DNA of 15,372 bases from an uncultured Lachnospiraceae bacterium (GCA_910586705.1 CAJUJK010000048.1:1-15372), one strand, 5' to 3'. Counted from the stretch's first letter, positions 5,631-13,958 are shown. Translations and numbers: made by a program. Notes: generated by a model from the sequence alone, not told the origin.

Positions 5631-6721
5631 ATGGCTGCAGCTAAGAAACTCCCGTCCGGAAGCTGGCGCTGTCAGGTCTACAGCCACACAGAAGAGATCA
5701 TACAGCCGGACGGTACCATCAAGAAAAAGCGGATATACAAGTCATTTACAAGCGATATCCCCTGTCCAAAAGGTAAACGGCTTGCAGAACAGGCTGCAAG
5801 CGTTTGGGCAGCTAAAAAAGAAAGCGCGAGCAACGTACAGAATATCACATTCGGCGAAGCCCTTGACAAATATATCGAGGGACGGGAGGCTGTGCTATCT
5901 CCACGCACAATCATGGATTACAAAAGAGCCCGTAAAAAAGAATTGCAGAGCATTATGAATATAAAAATCGCTCTGATCACGCAGGAAGATATCCAGAAAG
6001 CAATCAACATCGAGGCACAAAGCCATTCACCTAAGACAGTAAGAAACAGTCATGGACTTATATCTGCCGTAATGCGTGTTTACCGCCCCAATTTCGCCCT
6101 CAATACCGCTTTGCCTAAGAAAGTTCGTCCAGACATTTATGTCCCTTCTGATGCGGAAATAAAACAGCTTCTTTCGTCTGTTGTTGGTACCGACATGGAA
6201 CTCCCGGTGCTGCATGCAGCGTTCGGTCCCATGCGCCGCGGCGAAATATGCGCCCTGTCATCTGAGGATATTTCTGGAAATGTTGTTCATGTATGCAAAA
6301 ATATGGTTATCAACGGCGATCGTGAATGGATCATAAAGACCCCCAAAAGCTATGCCGGCGACAGATATATTGATTATCCCGATTTCGTATCAGATAAGTG
6401 GCGCGGAATAAAAGGGCGAATTGTACACCCACCCCGGATTCTATTACAAATAGATTTAACAGGCTGCTTAAGCGTAACGACATCCCGCATTTTCGGTTCC
6501 ACGACTTGAGGCATTACTCAGCGAGCATCCAGCACGCCCTCGGTATTCCGGACTCATATATCATGCAACGCGGCGGCTGGGGCAATGACGGCACCTTAAA
6601 AGCCGTCTACCGACATGTTTTAAAGGAGCAGGCGAAACAAATGGATCATATGGCAAACAACTATTTCTCAGAACTATACAACACAAAATGCAACACAAAT
6701 GAAAAATCCCCTAGTATTTAG
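5631..6721 (+). pseudogene. int: Tyrosine integrase of a tRNA-Cys-associated element, one-base frameshift
   Basis: Joined, the two frames make a phage/ICE-type integrase of about 363 residues. An N-terminal arm-binding part (1-70) is followed by a SAM-like core-binding domain (about 72-155) and the catalytic domain. Arg202 (GPMRRGEI) and the N-terminal half are in the first frame, which ends at 6509. HDLRHYSAS, the GGWGNDGT box and the nucleophile tyrosine in AVYRHV are in the second frame, from about 6428 to 6721. The frames would join if one C had been lost from the CCC run at 6428-6430, giving VHPTPDSITNRF across the break. A complete single-frame product cannot be made as the sequence stands; a sequencing error is the alternative. 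The start at 5631 has AGAAGGA 7 bases upstream. The stop codon lies inside a terminator, beside the 3' end of tRNA-Cys, so that tRNA is probably the attachment site. Confidence 0.85.
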
Positions 6722-6730
6722 GGGATTTTT
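6702..6730. terminator. Bidirectional terminator shared by integrase and tRNA genes
   Basis: A perfect 12-bp stem, AAAAATCCCCTA (6702-6713) with TAGGGGATTTTT (6719-6730), closes a 5-base loop. Each strand ends the stem in a run of T, so it can stop the integrase transcript on the + strand and the tRNA transcript on the minus strand. The integrase stop TAG (6719-6721) is part of the 3' arm. Confidence 0.85.
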
Positions 6731-6734
6731 CAAG

Positions 6735-6757
6735 AGGCGCAGACCGGATTTGAACCG
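6735..6757. other. Presumed attachment site at the tRNA-Cys 3' end
   Basis: The integrase reading frame ends 14 bases from the tRNA 3' end, the standard layout for elements that integrate in tRNA genes. The acceptor/T-arm end (around GGCGCAGACCGGATTTGAAC) is the expected core. I found no second copy in this window, so the outer attachment site lies further left or is lost. Confidence 0.35.
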
Positions 6758-6806
6758 GTGAATCAGGGTGTTGCAGACCCATGCCTTACCACTTGGCTAC
6801 TGCGCC
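6735..6806 (-). tRNA. tRNA-Cys (anticodon GCA)
   Basis: The minus strand folds as a full cloverleaf. The acceptor stem is GGCGCAG/CTGCGCC with discriminator T. The D arm is GCCAAGTGGTAAGGC, the anticodon loop CTGCAAC holds GCA between GGGT and ACCC, and the T arm is ACCGG-TTCAAAT-CCGGT. CCA is not encoded; CTTG follows the discriminator. It is the distal gene of a two-tRNA unit and ends 4 bases before the shared terminator. Confidence 0.96.
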
Positions 6807-6836
6807 ATATCCAATTATTACCGATCTTTTGACCGA

Positions 6837-6908
6837 TGACTCCAACGGGAATCGAACCCGTGTTACCGCCGTGAAAGGGCGATGTCTTAACCGCTTGACC
6901 ATGGAGCC
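6837..6908 (-). tRNA. tRNA-Glu (anticodon TTC)
   Basis: The acceptor stem is GGCTCCA/TGGAGTC with one G-T pair and discriminator A. The D arm contains GTCAAGCGGTTAAGAC, and the anticodon loop CTTTCAC gives TTC between CGCC and GGCG. The T arm is ACGGG-TTCGATT-CCCGT. CCA is not encoded. It is promoter-proximal and lies 30 bases from tRNA-Cys. Confidence 0.96.
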
Positions 6909-6942
6909 CTACGAAAGGCTTCATGTAGCCTTAACGAATGAT

Positions 6943-6971
6943 ATAATACCATATCTCGCGGCATTTGGCAA
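6943..6971 (-). promoter_or_regulatory. Promoter of the tRNA-Glu/tRNA-Cys unit
   Basis: On the minus strand TTGCCA (6966-6971) and TATTAT (6943-6948) are 17 bases apart, with the -10 box 34 bases before the tRNA-Glu 5' end. No other gene on this strand could use it. Confidence 0.8.
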
Positions 6972-7013
6972 GGGGAAAATAGCATGACAGGGATATTTTT
7001 TTATTATAGAGTA

Positions 7014-7022
7014 TGCTATAAT
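7014..7022 (+). promoter_or_regulatory. Extended -10 promoter of the SUKH-like gene
   Basis: TGCTATAAT combines a perfect TATAAT (7017-7022) with the upstream TG of an extended -10 element. No good -35 box is seen 17 bases before it, as is usual for this class. The start would fall near 7029. Confidence 0.65.
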
Positions 7023-7065
7023 TTTAGTATTGTCACAAAAATCAACCGCATGGAGGAATCAGAAA

Positions 7066-7545
7066 TTGTTACATACTTTTGTAAAGCATATGAAAGAAAA
7101 CAACTGGCAGGTTGCATTGTATGAAAATCGGAACGACTATCTATCAACTGAAATAACCGCCAGATACACAAATATCCCCGAACAATGGATGGAATTTATT
7201 GAGACAGTCAAGTGCATGATGAATGCCGAAGAAACCGTCTGGTTCCTATGCGCGAATGATTTTGAACCACAAAGTGACGGCGCTTTCCAGTGGAATGAGT
7301 GGGAAAAGATCAGCCTTACATCTGCCGACGGCGATCAAGAATGGGAAACCAGAATCAAAACTTTCTGGGACAGTCACCTTCCAATTATCATGTCCGTAAA
7401 AGGCTGCTACTCTTATTATGCGATTTCTATGAAAGACGGTTCCGTTGTCCGGGGAGCCGAACCGGAATTTGAAGAATGCGAAATCATCGCTCCGTCATTT
7501 ATGGCGTTTACGGATAAACTCAGCAACGGCGAATTACAATTATAA
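7066..7545 (+). CDS. SMI1/KNR4 (SUKH superfamily)-like protein
   Basis: A 159-residue soluble protein without signal peptide or membrane segment. It resembles SMI1/KNR4-type domains: a TNIPEQWMEFI segment near the N-terminus, Trp-rich middle (EWEKISL, EWETRIKTFW), then the strands LPIIMSVKGCYSYYAI with KDGSVVRGAEPEFEE, and the closing helix PSFMAFTDKL. SUKH proteins are best known as immunity proteins against toxins from contact systems, though many are stand-alone. The TTG at 7066 is chosen because GGAGGAA (7052-7058) lies the right distance before it. The upstream TTG at 7030 coincides with the predicted transcription start and has no ribosome binding site. No toxin gene is adjacent. The gene is divergent from the tRNA unit and ends at a terminator shared with the convergent glycosidase gene. 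Family call is fairly sure; role is unknown. Confidence 0.75.
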   Translation: MLHTFVKHMKENNWQVALYENRNDYLSTEITARYTNIPEQWMEFIETVKCMMNAEETVWFLCANDFEPQSDGAFQWNEWEKISLTSADGDQEWETRIKTFWDSHLPIIMSVKGCYSYYAISMKDGSVVRGAEPEFEECEIIAPSFMAFTDKLSNGELQL

Positions 7546-7555
7546 ACGATTTATA

Positions 7556-7594
7556 AAGCAGCGGTAAGCCTGTCACACAGATTTACCGCTGTTT
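7556..7594. terminator. Bidirectional terminator between convergent genes
   Basis: AAGCAGCGGTAA (7556-7567) pairs with TTACCGCTGTTT (7583-7594), 12 bp with one G-T pair. The 15-base loop may close further through CTGT/ACAG. T-rich DNA follows on the + strand, and a TTTATAAAT stretch follows on the other, so it can serve the SUKH-like gene and the glycosidase gene. Confidence 0.75.
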
Positions 7595-7614
7595 GCCTAT
7601 TTTATTTCATACCC

Positions 7615-9834
7615 TCAGACTTTCCGCGCCAGAACCGCCACGACACGCATATCCTCCGGAATCCGGCACACCATCTTCCCATCGGCAATCCTGACGTCCG
7701 CCTCCGCATCGGAGTAAATTTCCTCAATCTGATATATCCCGTCCCCGGGAAGGGGCACTTCCAGCGCACCGTCATGTTCCCCGTTAAAACTGTGGAATAC
7801 GGCAAGCAGCCCGTCCTTCCGCTCATGCTCCACACCGCCCTCTGTCCGCACAAGGCTCTGCCAGCCTTTCGGATGACGCCAGCTCACCACCTTCGGTCCG
7901 TAAAGCCTGCTGTAACCGTCCTTGATAACAGGTGCCGCTTTTTTATAAAAGGCGATTCCTCTGTCAATCACATCCCACTGTGCATCTGTCAGTTTCGTCA
8001 CATCCCCCGACAGGCACATCCTGCCCAGAAATGTATTTGCCACAGAATAAGCAATTCTTTTGAGGGAATCACTCTCCCGTATCACCGCCCAGATCTGGCT
8101 CTGTCTCGGCAGGATCACACGGTGCAGGGACGCCGCGATAATCGGAATCTCCTCACACTCATGGGCGTCTGAAAAAGAGGCCATGCAGCACTCGCTCATC
8201 ATAAGCGGCTCCAGTTTATGCCCGCCCGAAGAGCAGTTCTCCAGAATAATACCGGGAATCCGGTCTTTCACCTTCCTTATAAAAGCGAGTGATGCTTCCA
8301 TGTTCTGACGCAGTCCCTCACCCAAGGACTCCGCGCCGTCACAGCCCACACCGATGGTATCGTTATAGTCCATCTTCATATAGGAGAAGCCATATTTCTC
8401 CAGCGTGCCGATCACTCTCTCCTCCAGATATTTCTGCACCCACTCCTGCCGCATATCCCAGAATCGTCTCATGGAAGTGGTGAGCGGTCTGCCATTTCTT
8501 GTAAGCAGATGCGCCGTTTTCTGGTAACTCTCCGCCCTCTCGCCTACGTTGTCAATCTCGAACCAGATACCCGGCTTCATGCCATGCGCCCTGATGGCGT
8601 CCACGGTCTTGTCAAGTCCCTCCGGGAACAACGCCTCCGATACACGGTAATCACCCATTGCCACATCCCACGGAACGCCTTTCTGCTTAAACCAGCCGCA
8701 GTCTATCACAAAATAGGAAAAACCTTTATCCTTGATGGCTTCCAGAATGCCACAGATATTTTGGTGGGAAGGATCGCCCCATGTAGTACAGTATTCGTTA
8801 AATATAATGGGAAGCGTCTGCTCAGATGCCGGACCTTCATCCACCATCTCGTCCAAAGCCGCTGTCATTCTCTGGGAGATTTCCCAAGTACCGCCGCCTT
8901 TGCACACAGATAAAATTGCCATGGGCGTCACAAAGATTTCTCCCGGCGCCACCGTTTTCATCCAATGCCCGAAATCATAGTCCGCCAGTCCGCCGGAAAG
9001 CGCCGCATCATCACCCCTGCGGTACACCTCCATCTGCCAGCTCGCATTGTGACAGATCATCGCGCCCCAGAAGATATCAGACTTGGTATCTTCCATCACC
9101 GCATAGGGAAAATATCCATTCACCGGCATGGACCCGACCTGCCCGAACCGCTCGCAGCGCACCGCGTGGCCGCCCCACGAAGGTTCCAGCTGTAAATCTT
9201 CCAAAAGCTGCGACTCCGTTCTACCCTCCATGCTCCACACACTTCGGATGCGGTGCAGCTTCAGCAGTCCGCTCTCATCCGCGCCTGCAAAAGGCGAAAT
9301 CCCGCTCAGAGAAAAACTGGAAAGCATTTCCAGATCCACAGCCTCTTTGGAACCATTCTGAAATTCCGTGTAGGATAGCAGACTTTTCTTGCCCTGTTTC
9401 CACACAAGATAATGCCGGTAACGGTAACCCCGTTTATCTGAGAAAGCCGTGCAAATCACCGTTTCGCACTTCCCGTCCTCCGCTTTCCGCACTTCTTTCG
9501 CACAACCTTGCTGACTCTCTGGCACAGAACACGACAGGCGGACACCCCGCTCTCTGGCAACATCGCCACTGTGGGTCACATCCTGTCCTTCAAATTCCAG
9601 ATTCAGCACGGACGCGCTCTGCCGCATCGTCCTGCCGCCTGCGTAGCCGCCCGCACAAGTGTCACCGGTCAGCTTTACCTGCACGAGGGAATCCGGGTAC
9701 GGCTTTTCCCGGTAAGCAACCTCATAAGCCATATCCTCCGGGAGCAGCACAAGCTCCATGCTCCCCGTCTCCTCGTCCTGCACATAACAGGCTCGCATAT
9801 CCCCCAGTATAAATTCGCTGTATATTTTTTTCAT
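7615..9834 (-). CDS. GH36-family glycosidase, probable alpha-galactosidase
   Basis: A 739-residue cytoplasmic enzyme, the usual length for clan GH-D family 36. A beta-rich N-terminal domain (about 1-320) precedes a (beta/alpha)8 barrel (about 340-630) and a beta C-terminal domain. In the barrel are FNEYCTTWGD (345-354), YFVIDCGWF (374-382), KPGIWFEID (420-428), YMKMDYND (485-492) and ENCSSGGHKLEP (532-543). The nucleophile should be Asp489 and the acid/base Asp556 in SFSDAHE. GH36 enzymes remove alpha-linked galactose, as in raffinose or melibiose, or alpha-GalNAc. The motifs differ from textbook forms (KMDYND rather than KWDMNR), so the substrate may differ too. There is no signal peptide, so oligosaccharides must be imported. 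The ATG at 9834 has GGGGAAAGG directly before it, 35 bases behind the binding-protein gene, so they are probably co-transcribed. It ends at the shared terminator. Confidence 0.88.
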   Translation of the reverse strand: MKKIYSEFILGDMRACYVQDEETGSMELVLLPEDMAYEVAYREKPYPDSLVQVKLTGDTCAGGYAGGRTMRQSASVLNLEFEGQDVTHSGDVARERGVRLSCSVPESQQGCAKEVRKAEDGKCETVICTAFSDKRGYRYRHYLVWKQGKKSLLSYTEFQNGSKEAVDLEMLSSFSLSGISPFAGADESGLLKLHRIRSVWSMEGRTESQLLEDLQLEPSWGGHAVRCERFGQVGSMPVNGYFPYAVMEDTKSDIFWGAMICHNASWQMEVYRRGDDAALSGGLADYDFGHWMKTVAPGEIFVTPMAILSVCKGGGTWEISQRMTAALDEMVDEGPASEQTLPIIFNEYCTTWGDPSHQNICGILEAIKDKGFSYFVIDCGWFKQKGVPWDVAMGDYRVSEALFPEGLDKTVDAIRAHGMKPGIWFEIDNVGERAESYQKTAHLLTRNGRPLTTSMRRFWDMRQEWVQKYLEERVIGTLEKYGFSYMKMDYNDTIGVGCDGAESLGEGLRQNMEASLAFIRKVKDRIPGIILENCSSGGHKLEPLMMSECCMASFSDAHECEEIPIIAASLHRVILPRQSQIWAVIRESDSLKRIAYSVANTFLGRMCLSGDVTKLTDAQWDVIDRGIAFYKKAAPVIKDGYSRLYGPKVVSWRHPKGWQSLVRTEGGVEHERKDGLLAVFHSFNGEHDGALEVPLPGDGIYQIEEIYSDAEADVRIADGKMVCRIPEDMRVVAVLARKV

Positions 9835-9869
9835 CCTTTCCCCGTCCCGCGCAAAACTTTTATCCCGTT

Positions 9870-11189
9870 CTACTTATTTTTCTGCAACGCCTCTTCCTGC
9901 AGCCGGTCAAACATCTCCATGCACTCATCCACCGTGGCGCCGCCCAGCAGTTCCCGCACGATCAGACAGGTATTCCCCCACTGTTCCACATCCATTCCCG
10001 CATTGGAGCCAAGCACATAGATATTCTCCTGAATCCTGTCGTTCAGCGGCTTCAGCGGATCCACACACTCGACTTCCACATTTTTGGACGGGGAGATCAC
10101 CCGATTCGTCTCCGCGTAAATCTGCAAGGCTTCATCGGAAAGCATGATATCCAAAACCGCCAGCGCATCTTCTCCGTGTTCCGCATTGATCCCAACGCCA
10201 AACCCTGTCATGGTCATAACCGGCATCTGTCCACGGCTGCTTGGGAAGCCAATGACCTGCATTTCAAAATCTGTCTTTCCATAAGCGGTCTCCGTGTTCG
10301 CCGCACCCCAGTATGCCATAACGATGGGCGTCTTCTGCGCAAGAAAATCCGCTCCCTCTCCCTCGATCGCCTCGCTCACAAGAGCCTTCTCTGCGTCCAC
10401 ATATCCCTTGTCAATCAGCTCCTGCAAAAATACAAATCCCGGACGCATATAGTCGCTGTATTTGCTCTCCCCGCTGTTTAATGCCGCGATTTCCGCCTCT
10501 GTGTTCCCACCGTTGTATAAATCAGCGTAAGCCTGCGCCAGCACAAAGGTTTCCAGCCACCATCTGTTCGCGCCAACCGGCGTCTCCACGCCATTCTCCT
10601 TAAACACTCTGCAGCACTCTAAAAAATCTTCCGGCGTCTCCGGCAAAGTGAGCTGATACTTGTCAAACATATCCTTATTGATAAACAGACCGTAAGCCAC
10701 TACCTCCTGCGGGACCGCCACCAGCTTTCCGTCTACCATATTTGCCACTTTCACCACGTCCCTCAGATTTTTGACGCAGTCCAATCCCGACAGATCCTTC
10801 AGCTTCCCCTCTTCGCCCAGCATGAGAAGGGTGTCCGGGTTCAGCAGATAAATATCATCCATATCGTTGCGCGCCCTGTCAAGCGTCACCTCATCATATG
10901 TCTTATCTTGATAGTCTTCTGCCGTATACGTCACATAGCCCACGCTTACGCCCATCTTTTCCTCTGCCAGCATAATCGTCTTATCTGCTGCGCTTCTTGC
11001 CACATTTTCCACATTGGCTTCCGTTTTTTCCATAGGGCTGAACAGACTTACTTCACGATTCGTCTCTTCCTCCACGACAATCAGCTTATGATCGGATTCG
11101 CTTATTCCGCCACACGCCGCGATAGAGAAAGCCGTTATTCCGGCAAGGCACAATAATCCCCATTTCCTGAAACCGCTCTTTCTGCTCAT
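9870..11189 (-). CDS. Extracellular solute-binding lipoprotein (ABC sugar-binding, family 1)
   Basis: A 439-residue lipoprotein. Basic residues (MSRKSGFRK) and a hydrophobic core lead to the lipobox IAAC with lipid-anchored Cys26, so it faces outward on the cell membrane. The rest is a two-lobed binding fold with stretches familiar from sugar-binding proteins: DDIYLLNPDTLLML, GKLVAVPQEVVAYGLFINKDMFDKYQLTLPETPEDF cut between lobes, and NRWWLETF, whose aromatics could stack on sugar rings. Length suits the family (400-450). ATG 11189 has TGGAGGT 10 bases upstream. It follows the histidine kinase gene by 98 bases and precedes the GH36 gene by 35. Oligosaccharide binding linked to an alpha-galactosidase is the natural reading. 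No permease genes are present, so it either uses distant permeases or serves as a sensor partner of the kinase. Confidence 0.87.
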   Translation of the reverse strand: MSRKSGFRKWGLLCLAGITAFSIAACGGISESDHKLIVVEEETNREVSLFSPMEKTEANVENVARSAADKTIMLAEEKMGVSVGYVTYTAEDYQDKTYDEVTLDRARNDMDDIYLLNPDTLLMLGEEGKLKDLSGLDCVKNLRDVVKVANMVDGKLVAVPQEVVAYGLFINKDMFDKYQLTLPETPEDFLECCRVFKENGVETPVGANRWWLETFVLAQAYADLYNGGNTEAEIAALNSGESKYSDYMRPGFVFLQELIDKGYVDAEKALVSEAIEGEGADFLAQKTPIVMAYWGAANTETAYGKTDFEMQVIGFPSSRGQMPVMTMTGFGVGINAEHGEDALAVLDIMLSDEALQIYAETNRVISPSKNVEVECVDPLKPLNDRIQENIYVLGSNAGMDVEQWGNTCLIVRELLGGATVDECMEMFDRLQEEALQKNK

Positions 11190-11287
11190 TTACACTATGA
11201 CCTCCATTGACCTATAATTTCAATATTATTATCGCAGTCCAGATGCGCTGCCACGCATACCATATTATGTGTGTATATTTATCACAA
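11190..11287 (-). promoter_or_regulatory. Gap before the binding-protein gene with a dyad and a weak promoter
   Basis: The sequence contains the dyad ATGCG-N6-CGCAT (11243-11258), a possible operator. On the minus strand TTGTGA is followed after 17 bases by TATGGT, a modest promoter match. No terminator is visible after the kinase gene, so read-through from the kinase is also likely. Confidence 0.3.
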
Positions 11288-13861
11288 TCATTGCTCTGTA
11301 TGCTTTGTATATTGCTTGATTACCTTCTTTAACAGTTCTATGTCAATCGGCTTCGCCAGATGGACGTCCATTCCTGCATCCAGCGCCTCCTTTTCGTCTT
11401 CCGCGAAAGCATTCGCCGTCATTGCGATAATCGGAATTGTCCGCGCATCTTCACGCGCCAATGCCCTGATCGCCCTGGTGGCGTCATAACCGTTCATAAC
11501 CGGCATCTGCACATCCATCAGAATGGCATCAAACTCGCCCTCCACAGCTCTCTCAAACCGCTCTACCGCTAGTTCTCCGTTCTCCACAATCTCGCACCCT
11601 GCATTTTCATAGGCAAGAATCTCCCGCAGGATTTCCGCGTTAATCTCATTGTCCTCCGCCGCCAGAAAATGCAGCCCTGCCAGACTTTGCCCGGGTTCCG
11701 CCGCAGACTCCCCGTCTCTTTTCGGCTCTGCCCTCATCTCCAGTATCTTTTCTTTGAAAGCCGACGCAAAAAACGGTTTTATGAGCACGCCGGCATTCTC
11801 TGTCTGATCCAGATCCACCGCTTCCGCTTTGCCGTGATCCGATAAAACCAGAACAGGAACCGTTTCCCCGATCCTCTCCCGGATCTGATTCACCGCCTGC
11901 GCTGCACCCGTCTCCACGATACTTCCGCCAAGCAGCGCCACCTGATAGCCGCCCGCATTCTTTTCCAACAGGGACAAAGCCTCCTCCATATTGTGCGCCA
12001 GATCCGCCTCCACGCCCACATCGCCCATGAGCGTCTTTATATTTCCGCAAGTTTCCTCATCCGTATCCATAACGAGCATCCGCGAAATACCCATCTGCGC
12101 CCAGAACTGCCTGTCTGCCTGTCCCTCCGGGATGCGGAACTCCAGTTCAACCCTGAACAGGCTTCCCTGATCCACCTCGCTGAAAACGTCAATCGTGCCG
12201 CCCATCAGCTCTATAATATTCTTGGTGATCGCCATGCCAAGCCCTGTGCCCTGCACCTTATTTGTGGTGCTGTTTTCCGCCCGCGTAAAGGCATCAAATA
12301 TCGTTTCCAGATACTCCTTCGTCATGCCGTATCCGTTATCCTGCACCTCGATCCTGATATGCTCGAACTGACTGGACCGCTGTTTCAGACCAATAATCCG
12401 AAACCAGATGCTGCCGCCTTCCGGCGTATATTTGACAGCGTTGGATAGCAAATTAATTAAAATCTGATTGATACGCGTCTCATCGCCCAGCAGAAACTCA
12501 TGTTTGATTCCCGTCACTTCCACTGAAAACTTCTGCGACCTCGCCTCCGCCATCGGACGGATGATCGCATCCACGGAGGACACCAGATCATTCAGCGTAA
12601 ATTCTTCCACATTCAGGACGACCTTGCCACTCTCTATCTTAGACACATCCAGAATATCATTGATCAGACTGAGCAGATGCTGCCCGGACGCCATGATCTT
12701 CTTCGTATATTCCCGCACCTTTTCCGGGTTTTCTGCATCCCTGGCAAGCAGCGTCGTAAATCCCAGAACCGCGTTCATCGGCGTGCGGATATCGTGGGAC
12801 ATATTGGAGAGAAACATGGTCTTTGAATTGCTTGCAATCTGCGCCGCCTGCAATGCCTCCGCCAGCCTGCGGTTGCTGATCTCTCTCTCCTCCTCCCGCT
12901 CCCTGCGAAGTCTGATCTTCTGCCTCTGATTCAGATAATACACTATACAGCACAGGATAAAAGCGGTCAGCATGACAAAAACCACTATAAAAATATTCTG
13001 GTTGACCGTCCTGCCTTCCTGCTGTATCGCCTCGATCGGCACATAGCCGATCAGATAAATCGTGCCGCCATTTACCGACCACATGTAATTCAATGCATCT
13101 TTATTTCTAATTACATGGTAGAACATAATGTTCTTATTGTTTTTCAGGCAGTCCTCCACCTCTTCCCGGAGACCTTCCTCCTGAATATTATTTGCCCGAT
13201 AAAAATCCGTCAGGTTCAGATGACCCGCACTCCGTTCCCCCATGCCCTTAGGTTTTAAAACAAACCGCTCCGTCTCCGCATCCATGATATAGAGCATTGC
13301 CTGTTGGTTGTAAAAACCCTCCGGCAGTGACTTGTCAAAGCTGTCATAAATATATTCCACATAAAGCGTGGCAATCTCCTGTCCATCTCTTATAACAGGG
13401 CATTTGATGCAGTAAGCCCATGTCCCCATATAGTTTAAGTAAGACTGGGACACCGGCAGTCCGTCAATCATTCCCCCTGCAGAAAAGTCCATTCCTTCCT
13501 CCGTGAACGCCTCTCCCGTACTGCACACGCCCACCGTTTCACCCGATCGTATCAAGCCGAGTTTTACCATGGTTTCGCTCTTATTATAGTTGAGTACATA
13601 CTCTTCCGGTCTCTCCATCGCGGCAATTCCCTGCGCCATTAGTCTCTGATACTCCGCCTCTTTGTTTAGAATCGCTTCAATTGTACATTTGATCAGATCA
13701 AGGCTCTCATTCAGATTCTGTGTCGCTGACGCCGCCATCTCTGTCATAATTTTGCCAGATACAGAGAAAACGATAACGCCCAGAACAAAAAAGACCAAAA
13801 CGATAGAAACAAGCAATGAAATTCCTCTATCTCTCTTACTTTCATTCCGTTTCTTACCCAT
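11288..13861 (-). CDS. Membrane hybrid histidine kinase with pseudo-receiver and receiver
   Basis: Read from ATG 13861 the protein has 857 residues. Helix 14-35 and helix 290-310 bracket an outer sensor region of about 255 residues that looks Cache-like. A coiled coil (about 312-345) leads to the HisKA box with His356 (NMSHDIRTP), the ATPase domain with Asn474, Asp508 (DNGYG) and GTGLG (538-542), then two receiver domains. The first (about 592-711) keeps Lys695 but has Gly-Gly (645-646) where the phosphoacceptor Asp should be. The second (about 731-852) is complete: Glu736/Asp737, Asp783 (LMDVQMP), Thr815, Lys837. There is no DNA-binding domain, so phosphate must pass on to another protein or the receiver acts by itself. 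The start is uncertain: TTG 13975 would overlap the reductase gene without a ribosome binding site, and ATGs at 13906 and 13873 are also possible. A promoter lies at 13922-13950. Confidence 0.88.
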   Translation of the reverse strand: MGKKRNESKRDRGISLLVSIVLVFFVLGVIVFSVSGKIMTEMAASATQNLNESLDLIKCTIEAILNKEAEYQRLMAQGIAAMERPEEYVLNYNKSETMVKLGLIRSGETVGVCSTGEAFTEEGMDFSAGGMIDGLPVSQSYLNYMGTWAYCIKCPVIRDGQEIATLYVEYIYDSFDKSLPEGFYNQQAMLYIMDAETERFVLKPKGMGERSAGHLNLTDFYRANNIQEEGLREEVEDCLKNNKNIMFYHVIRNKDALNYMWSVNGGTIYLIGYVPIEAIQQEGRTVNQNIFIVVFVMLTAFILCCIVYYLNQRQKIRLRREREEEREISNRRLAEALQAAQIASNSKTMFLSNMSHDIRTPMNAVLGFTTLLARDAENPEKVREYTKKIMASGQHLLSLINDILDVSKIESGKVVLNVEEFTLNDLVSSVDAIIRPMAEARSQKFSVEVTGIKHEFLLGDETRINQILINLLSNAVKYTPEGGSIWFRIIGLKQRSSQFEHIRIEVQDNGYGMTKEYLETIFDAFTRAENSTTNKVQGTGLGMAITKNIIELMGGTIDVFSEVDQGSLFRVELEFRIPEGQADRQFWAQMGISRMLVMDTDEETCGNIKTLMGDVGVEADLAHNMEEALSLLEKNAGGYQVALLGGSIVETGAAQAVNQIRERIGETVPVLVLSDHGKAEAVDLDQTENAGVLIKPFFASAFKEKILEMRAEPKRDGESAAEPGQSLAGLHFLAAEDNEINAEILREILAYENAGCEIVENGELAVERFERAVEGEFDAILMDVQMPVMNGYDATRAIRALAREDARTIPIIAMTANAFAEDEKEALDAGMDVHLAKPIDIELLKKVIKQYTKHTEQ

Positions 13862-13921
13862 TTTGGTCCCCATTCCACTTTTATAACCGGCTACTTCAGT
13901 ATTCATCCATTCTTTACTCTT

Positions 13922-13950
13922 ATTATATTCCAGATTTTGCATATAGTCAG
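13922..13950 (-). promoter_or_regulatory. Possible internal promoter of the histidine kinase
   Basis: On the minus strand CTGACT (13945-13950) and a perfect TATAAT (13922-13927) are 17 bases apart, downstream of the reductase stop at 13959. Its start near 13915 would place the kinase start at 13906 or later. Confidence 0.45.
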
Positions 13951-13958
13951 TATAAAAA

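Noticed and set aside
6781..6987. 68-residue + strand frame over the tRNA genes
   Set aside because: It runs antisense through two clear tRNA genes.
8826..9812. Long + strand open frame (328 residues) opposite the GH36 gene
   Set aside because: Its product is a low-complexity Pro/Ser/Arg/His mix with no family likeness, lies wholly within a convincing gene on the other strand, and has no ribosome binding site.
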